DNA of 20,847 nucleotides from Proteobacteria bacterium UBA1844 (GTDB taxonomy: Bacteria > Pseudomonadota > Gammaproteobacteria > Steroidobacterales > Woeseiaceae). The notes below the pieces were generated by a model. It was not told the origin of the DNA. It ran no database searches and saw nothing but the letters and a program-made list of their open reading frames with translations. This document shows, one piece after another, positions 16,059 to 20,847 of this stretch. The number at the start of each line of letters is the position of its first letter. The first letter of the stretch is position 1. The DNA lies in NCBI GenBank assembly GCA_002338615.1, contig DDIS01000058.1, forward strand, positions 1-20,847, written 5' to 3'. The position numbers and the translations under genes were made by a program.

Positions 16059-17761
16059 GGAAGCTCTGGTTCGTGCTCGCCTGGCTCAGCCTGTGCAGCG
16101 CGGCGGCACAGGCTGATGAACGTATTCTGTCCTTTGCCAGCGACATTCTTGTCCTTGCCGACGGCGATATCCAGGTAACTGAAACGATCAGGGTTCGCGC
16201 CGAGGGCGATCGAATCCAGCGTGGCATTTACCGCGACCAGTTTACCGACTACAAGGATTCCTTTGGCAATCGCTTTGTAACGAGGCTTGTCCCGCAGTCG
16301 GTGCTGCGTGACGGAGACAGCGAGGATTTTCACACCGTCGCAATTGAGCGCGGCCAACGCACCTATTTCGGCCATCGTGAGCGCCTGCTGCCGCACGGCG
16401 AGCATGTCTATGAATACCGCTATCGAGTCAGTCGGGTGCTCGGTTTTTTCGCCGATCACGACGAGCTCTACTGGACGGTGACGGGTTTCGACTGGGCTTT
16501 CCCGATCGACAAAGCGAGCGCGCGCGTCCGCTTCGACTTCGACGTGCCGATGGACGAGGTCAAAGCAGAGGCTTATACGGGCCCATTCGGCGCCCAGGAA
16601 CAGAATTTTTTCTTCCGGAAAGAAAGCGGGCGGTCCATCTATTTCGAGTCCACGAAGCCATTGTCGCCGGTCAATGGCTTGACGATCGTTGTGAGCTGGC
16701 CGAAGGGGCTCGTTGCCGAGCCCACCTCCTGGCAGCGCTTTGGCTGGTTGATCGCTGATAACCTGAATCTCATTGTTGCGCTAGCGGGATTCGGCCTGTT
16801 ACTGATTTACTACATTCCGGTGTGGCGCGGTTACGGCAAGGACCCCGAAGAAGGCCCGCTTGTAACGCGCTATGAACCGCCGCAAGGTTTTTCACCCGCA
16901 TCCTTGCGTTACATCAACCAGATGTACTATGACGACAAGGTAATGACCGCGGCCATTCTCAACCTCGCCGTGAAGGGTTACCTGCGTATCAACCACCATG
17001 ACAACGCGCACTCGCTGACACAGCTCGATCCCGGCACAGCGGCACCGGCACTCGCACCGGGCGAGCAGGAGCTCTACGACGGCCTGTTTCGAGGCGGCCG
17101 TGCGGTAAAGCTCGAGAAAAAAAACCATGCACTGCTCGGCAAGGCGAAGCTGGCGCATCGCAATTCGTTGCAAGACGACTACAAGTACAAATACTTTCAG
17201 ACGAATACCTATCTCAATATTCCGGGCGTCGTCATTGTTCTTGGAACTATGGCCGCGGCTCTATTGCTTGGCGGCAAACCCAGCCTGCCGGTGATTGTTG
17301 TTATCGGCCTGATGATTCTCACGCTGGTATTTTTCGCTATTCAGATGAAGCGGCCGACGATGCGTGGCAGGGCATTGCTCGATGAGTTGCAGGGCTTTCG
17401 CGACTACCTCGACGTCGCTGAAAAGGATGAACTGAACCTGCGCAACCCGCCCGAGAAAACACCCGCACTGTTCGAGACCTACCTGCCGTACGCGCTGGCA
17501 CTCGGCGTCGACCAGGCCTGGGCCGAAAAATTTGCGGCAGTGCTGGCAGCGGTGCGCGGTCCAGACGGGCAGGCCTACCAGCCGGGTTGGTACAGCGGCA
17601 CCTGGAGTAGCTCCAATATCCTGAAAAGCACCAGCAGTCTGTCGTCGGGCTTGAGCTCAGCTGTCACCAGTTCAGTCACGCCGCCCGGCTCGTCATCCGG
17701 CGGTGGTGGCGGTGGATCTTCCGGCGGCGGTGGCGGTGGCGGTGGTGGTGGCGGCTGGTAG
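16055..17761 (+). CDS. DUF2207 membrane protein
   Basis: This 568-residue protein has a Sec signal (MRKLWFVLAW to AQA-DE). A large extracytoplasmic beta-rich DUF2207 domain follows (ILSFASDILVLADGDIQVTE, GIYRDQF, VYEYRYRV, LYWTVTGFDWAFPI). Three membrane segments lie near residues 230-253 and, as a pair, about 388-430. The first is followed by RGYGKDPEEGPLVTRYEPP, the usual post-membrane motif, and the pair by a helical domain. The C-terminus is a glycine run broken by Ser and ending in Trp, as often seen in the family. The gene overlaps lemA by 4 bp and is surely co-transcribed with it. The function is unknown; association with LemA and membrane-stress proteins is established by context only. 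Confidence 0.9.
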   Translation: MRKLWFVLAWLSLCSAAAQADERILSFASDILVLADGDIQVTETIRVRAEGDRIQRGIYRDQFTDYKDSFGNRFVTRLVPQSVLRDGDSEDFHTVAIERGQRTYFGHRERLLPHGEHVYEYRYRVSRVLGFFADHDELYWTVTGFDWAFPIDKASARVRFDFDVPMDEVKAEAYTGPFGAQEQNFFFRKESGRSIYFESTKPLSPVNGLTIVVSWPKGLVAEPTSWQRFGWLIADNLNLIVALAGFGLLLIYYIPVWRGYGKDPEEGPLVTRYEPPQGFSPASLRYINQMYYDDKVMTAAILNLAVKGYLRINHHDNAHSLTQLDPGTAAPALAPGEQELYDGLFRGGRAVKLEKKNHALLGKAKLAHRNSLQDDYKYKYFQTNTYLNIPGVVIVLGTMAAALLLGGKPSLPVIVVIGLMILTLVFFAIQMKRPTMRGRALLDELQGFRDYLDVAEKDELNLRNPPEKTPALFETYLPYALALGVDQAWAEKFAAVLAAVRGPDGQAYQPGWYSGTWSSSNILKSTSSLSSGLSSAVTSSVTPPGSSSGGGGGGSSGGGGGGGGGGGW

Positions 17762-17804
17762 ACTTGCCGGCACATACAACAGATCTGAGTTACAGGACGA
17801 AAAA

Positions 17805-18431
17805 TTGAACCAGTTTGCCCGCAACCTGCAGAGGCCGCAGCACAGTGCAATACCGAATGTGATCTTTGGCCTGCTGATCGCCAATGGCCTTATGTTTGCG
17901 CTGCAACAATTCGGCAATCAGTTCTTGATACCAAATTTTGCGTTATGGCCGGCGGGCGAGCCGGGTTCCCCGTTCATGCCCTGGCAGTTGCTGACTTACG
18001 GGTTCCTGCATGGCAACGTCATGCATATCGCGTTCAACATGTTTGCACTGTGGATGTTCGGCCGCGAACTTGAAATGTTGATGGGCCCCAGACGTTTTCT
18101 CACCTACTACCTGACCTGTGTCGTTGGCGCTGGCCTGGTCCAGTTACTGGTCGCGCAGGCGCAGGGTGGTTTGTACCCGACCATCGGTGCTTCCGGCGGC
18201 GTGTTCGGAATCCTGCTCGCCTTTGGCATGACCTTCCCGAATCGCATGATTGTATTGCTGTTTCCACCGATTCCAATGAAGGCCAAGTATTTTGTGATTA
18301 TTTACGGCGTGCTCGAGCTCTACCTTGGCGTTGCCAACCGGGCGCCGGGCGTCGCACACTTCGCCCACCTCGGCGGCATGTTGTTTGGATTCATTCTGCT
18401 GAAGTACTGGAGCCGCCCCAGGACGCGCTGA
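17805..18431 (+). CDS. Rhomboid family intramembrane serine protease
   Basis: The 208-residue product has six or so membrane segments and the rhomboid signatures. These are HGNVMHIAFN (His69, His74, Asn78) for the oxyanion side, GASGGVFG with catalytic Ser130, and HFAHLGGMLFG with catalytic His188. It should cleave transmembrane substrates within the inner membrane. I chose the TTG at 17805 because AGGA (17793-17796) lies 8 nt upstream and the protein then starts MNQFARNLQRP, directly before the first membrane helix. The open frame continues upstream to 17703, but there it runs through the Gly-repeat codons of the DUF2207 gene in another frame. It lies 43 bp after DUF2207 and may be in the same operon. 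The catalytic residues are intact. Confidence 0.9.
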   Translation: MNQFARNLQRPQHSAIPNVIFGLLIANGLMFALQQFGNQFLIPNFALWPAGEPGSPFMPWQLLTYGFLHGNVMHIAFNMFALWMFGRELEMLMGPRRFLTYYLTCVVGAGLVQLLVAQAQGGLYPTIGASGGVFGILLAFGMTFPNRMIVLLFPPIPMKAKYFVIIYGVLELYLGVANRAPGVAHFAHLGGMLFGFILLKYWSRPRTR

Positions 18432-18517
18432 TCAGGCGGGTCCGGTCTGGCCCGAAAATACAGGCAATGGATTGCAACGTTTGGTGGCCCCCGTGCATCA
18501 AAAAGAGGTCGCAAATG

Positions 18518-18598
18518 CCGCAGGAGCGCCATCCTCGGCGCGAATTCGTTGCAAGGCGCAACGGAAACCAACTCGCGCCGTAGACGGCGCTCCTGCGG
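18518..18598. repeat. REPIN: two inverted REP units
   Basis: Two near-identical REP units face each other. The left one starts CCGCAGGAGCGCC at 18518 and continues with GGCGCGA (18537-18543). The right one is its reverse complement, with TCGCGCC (18573-18579) and GGCGCTCCTGCGG ending at 18598. An inner CGTTGC/GCAACG stem (18547-18563) caps the hairpin. This matches the gammaproteobacterial REP style (CAGGAGCGCC...GGCGCGA) and the REPIN architecture. It lies in the gap between the rhomboid and tldD genes, the usual extragenic location. Confidence 0.85.
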
Positions 18599-18632
18599 GT
18601 AGAATTGAGACACCTGCATTCAGGGGAGTGAC

Positions 18633-20174
18633 ATGACGATCAGACGCAGAGAATTTCTGGGCACGATGGCCGCTGGCAGTGCCGTGGTCACGATGCCGGC
18701 ATTCCTCGCCGGCTGCGGCGTGCAGCCCGCCCAATCACTCAGCAGTAATACTCCGCAAAACCCGTTCATGGACTGGTTTGGCGTGGACCAGGCGAGGGTA
18801 TCGCGGGTGATGTCCGAGCTGTCGGCCAACGGCGCGGACCAGGCCGACCTATATTTTCAGCACAGTCGCAGCAACAACCTGCAACTCGAAGATGGCATCG
18901 TGTCCGCGGCCAGTTCGGACATCCAGCAGGGTGTCGGGCTACGGGTCGTAATCGGCGATCAGACGGGCTACGCGTTTACCGAAGATCTCACCTTGCCCTC
19001 TATGCTCGCGGCGGCCCGCACCGCATCCGCAATCGCATCACAGAGTGCCGTGGTTGCGCCGCAGGCCTTCGACCCGATGGCGATGGGGCGTCTTTATGCA
19101 ACGACACTGCCGTGGGCCGAGGTTGGCATCGACCAGAAACTACCACTATTGAAAATGGTCGAAGCGAAAGCGCGATCCCTGGATCCGGCGGTTGAGCGCG
19201 TATCGGTCTACTGGAACGACGCCGACGAGCGCGTAATGATCGCAACACTCGACGGGCGGCTGATAACGGATCATCGGCCGATGACGCGTGTCACGATTAC
19301 CGTGAACGCGAAAAAAGGCGATGAAGTGCAGTCGGGCTACTCGAATATCGCCGCGCGTGAAGATTTCAACTGGTATACGGAAGAACGCCTCGACACGATG
19401 GTCCGGGAGGCCGTCGATCGTACCCTGATCCTGTTTGCCGCGCGTCGCCCGCCGGCCGGCGAAATGCCGGTTATCCTGGCGTCCGGTGCGAGCGGCATAT
19501 TGCTGCACGAGGCCATCGGTCACGGCATGGAAGCCGACTTCAATCGCAAGGGCACCAGTATTTACTCGGACATGATGGGCAAGAAAGTAGCCGAACCTTT
19601 TGTCACGGTCGTAGACCAGGCAAACATCCCGAACGAGCGCGGCGCACTCAACTTCGATGACGAAGGAAACCGGGCAGGGCGGACGACGCTCGTTGAGAAC
19701 GGCATTCTGAGGTCCTACCTGCACGATGAGATCAGTGCAACACAATATGGCCTGGCGCCGACGGGCTCAGGTCGTCGAGAGTCGTACAAGTTCGCGCCAA
19801 TGCCGCGTATGAGCTGCACTTTCATGGAAGATGGCCCGCATACAAAAGACGAGATCGTAGCGGCAGTCGATCGCGGCATCATTTGTGAAACCTACACCAA
19901 CGGCCAGGTTCAGATCGGGGCCGGGGATTACACGTTTTACGTCAAGAATGGCTGGCTGGTAGAAGGCGGCAAGATCACGGCGCCCATCAAGGACGTGAAC
20001 ATCATTGGCAATGGGCCCGAGTCGCTGAAGAGAATCACCATGGTCGCAAATGACAAGCGACTCGATACCGGTGGCTGGACCTGCGGCAAGAACGGACAAC
20101 AGGTCCCGGTCAGCCAGGGTATTCCCACCGTACTGGTCTCGAAAATGACCGTGGGAGGCGAAAATGTCAGCTAG
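18633..20174 (+). CDS. tldD: TldD-family metalloprotease with Tat lipoprotein signal
   Basis: TldD acts with TldE as a zinc protease on unfolded peptides. The zinc motif HEAIGH lies at 292-297, and the downstream Cys of GGWTCGKNGQQVPV is Cys484. Other TldD landmarks are GVGLRVVIGDQTGYAFTEDL and NIIGNGPESL. At 513 residues it is a little longer than cytoplasmic TldD because of its N-terminus. That begins MTIRRREFLG, with a twin-arginine motif, then a hydrophobic segment and a lipobox LAGC (Cys28), so it is predicted to be exported by Tat and lipidated. AGGGGAG before the ATG fixes the start. The TldE gene overlaps its end by 11 bp. Export of the catalytic subunit is unusual compared with E. 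coli TldD. Confidence 0.92.
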   Translation: MTIRRREFLGTMAAGSAVVTMPAFLAGCGVQPAQSLSSNTPQNPFMDWFGVDQARVSRVMSELSANGADQADLYFQHSRSNNLQLEDGIVSAASSDIQQGVGLRVVIGDQTGYAFTEDLTLPSMLAAARTASAIASQSAVVAPQAFDPMAMGRLYATTLPWAEVGIDQKLPLLKMVEAKARSLDPAVERVSVYWNDADERVMIATLDGRLITDHRPMTRVTITVNAKKGDEVQSGYSNIAAREDFNWYTEERLDTMVREAVDRTLILFAARRPPAGEMPVILASGASGILLHEAIGHGMEADFNRKGTSIYSDMMGKKVAEPFVTVVDQANIPNERGALNFDDEGNRAGRTTLVENGILRSYLHDEISATQYGLAPTGSGRRESYKFAPMPRMSCTFMEDGPHTKDEIVAAVDRGIICETYTNGQVQIGAGDYTFYVKNGWLVEGGKITAPIKDVNIIGNGPESLKRITMVANDKRLDTGGWTCGKNGQQVPVSQGIPTVLVSKMTVGGENVS

Positions 20175-20847
20175 CAAGCCCATGCCCAGGGCCGAACTGA
20201 AAGATCAGGCCATCCGCGCAGTCGAGCTCGGCAAGCAGGCAGGCGCCAGCGACGTCTGGGCTACGGCGGGGCAAAGCAGGGACGTCGAATTCGAATATCG
20301 CGACGGACAACTTGAAAAGGTCAAAGACACGACCTCGCAAAGTCTCGCGCTCAAGATCTATGCCGATGGCCGATATTCGACGCACAGCACGACTGACTTG
20401 CATCCCGAGCGATTGCAGGACTTTATGCGCGAGGCCGTTGCCATTACGCGTGCGCTCGAGCCGGATGAATATCGCGAGATTACTCCGCCAGAATTGTTTG
20501 CGGACCGGCCGCATCAGGATCTCGATCTGGTCGATACGACGGTCAGGGAACTCGACCGTGAACAGCGCATGGCCTGGTGCCGGGCACTCGATGAGACCGC
20601 ACGTGACAATCCGCGCGTGATCTCGGCAACCGCCGGTGTGTACGACGGGGCCGGCCATTCGGCGTCGGCGAGTAGCAATGGCTTTGTCGGTGAGCAGCGC
20701 TCGACCTACTGCTGGTTTGGCTCGGAAGTGACCTTGAAAGACCAGGGCGACAAACGCGCCTCGGACTGGTTTTATGCCGGTGGTTCCCATGTCGCGGACC
20801 TGCCGGACGCCGCCGGCGTCGGTGGCGAAGCCCTGGCCCGTGCGCTG
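20164..20847 (+). CDS. tldE: TldE/PmbA family protein (N-terminal part, cut by window end)
   Basis: Only the first 228 codons are present. The reading is open to the last base. The sequence (VEFEYRDGQLEKVKDTTSQSLALKIYADGRYSTHSTTDL) matches the N-terminal domain of TldE/PmbA, the subunit that pairs with TldD but lacks the zinc site. The ATG at 20164 has GGGAGG a few bases upstream and overlaps the tldD stop by 11 bp, so the two are translationally coupled. There is no signal peptide, twin arginine or lipobox at its N-terminus (MSASKPMPRAELKDQ), in contrast to its TldD partner. Confidence 0.88.
   Translation, partial: MSASKPMPRAELKDQAIRAVELGKQAGASDVWATAGQSRDVEFEYRDGQLEKVKDTTSQSLALKIYADGRYSTHSTTDLHPERLQDFMREAVAITRALEPDEYREITPPELFADRPHQDLDLVDTTVRELDREQRMAWCRALDETARDNPRVISATAGVYDGAGHSASASSNGFVGEQRSTYCWFGSEVTLKDQGDKRASDWFYAGGSHVADLPDAAGVGGEALARAL

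Noticed and set aside
17701..17758. GGT/GGC triplet run resembling a microsatellite
   Set aside because: It encodes the Gly-rich C-terminus that is normal for DUF2207 proteins, so it is explained by the gene.

Overview
The window looks like a piece of a gammaproteobacterial chromosome. GC content is moderately high (estimated by eye), the envelope genes carry Sec, lipoprotein and Tat signals, and a REPIN-type REP doublet and a long RAYT/REP-like hairpin repeat are present. A marine Woeseia-like or Chromatiales/Xanthomonadales-like lineage would fit, but that placement is inference from gene content. There are no rRNA, tRNA, CRISPR or transposase genes that I can see.

Layout. Positions 20-1375 (-) encode a zinc-ribbon SAM methyltransferase. 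Positions 1568-2450 (+) are the remains of a TIR/TolB-like/TPR protein that has lost its middle and its frame. Positions 2573-3208 (-) encode a glutathione S-transferase. From 3371 to 15351 lies the most distinctive block: two operons of exported proteins that diverge from an 850-bp gene-free region (8719-9565). The leftward operon encodes a monohaem DUF1588-like protein, a dihaem LamG lipoprotein and a Tat-exported DUF1501-type protein, and it ends at a strong terminator. The rightward operon encodes a dihaem beta-propeller lipoprotein related to the hydrazine synthase alpha family, an SH3b/beta-barrel protein, an OMP_myx_plus-type barrel lipoprotein, a tiny DUF4266 lipoprotein ending in Cys-Gly-Cys-Asn, and a DUF3570 barrel. 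A 110-bp hairpin repeat closes it.

From 15498 to 18431 (+) come LemA, a DUF2207 membrane protein (4-base overlap with lemA) and a rhomboid protease. A REPIN at 18518-18598 separates these from a TldD/TldE pair (18633 to the window end). The TldD there has a Tat signal and lipobox, while its partner has no signal peptide.

How the genes may work together (inference): the two divergent operons supply c-type haem centres, surface lipoproteins and outer-membrane barrels. This is the kit expected for an outer-membrane or periplasmic redox or metal-handling assembly. I do not know of a characterised function for this combination, and it is the best candidate here for an undescribed system.
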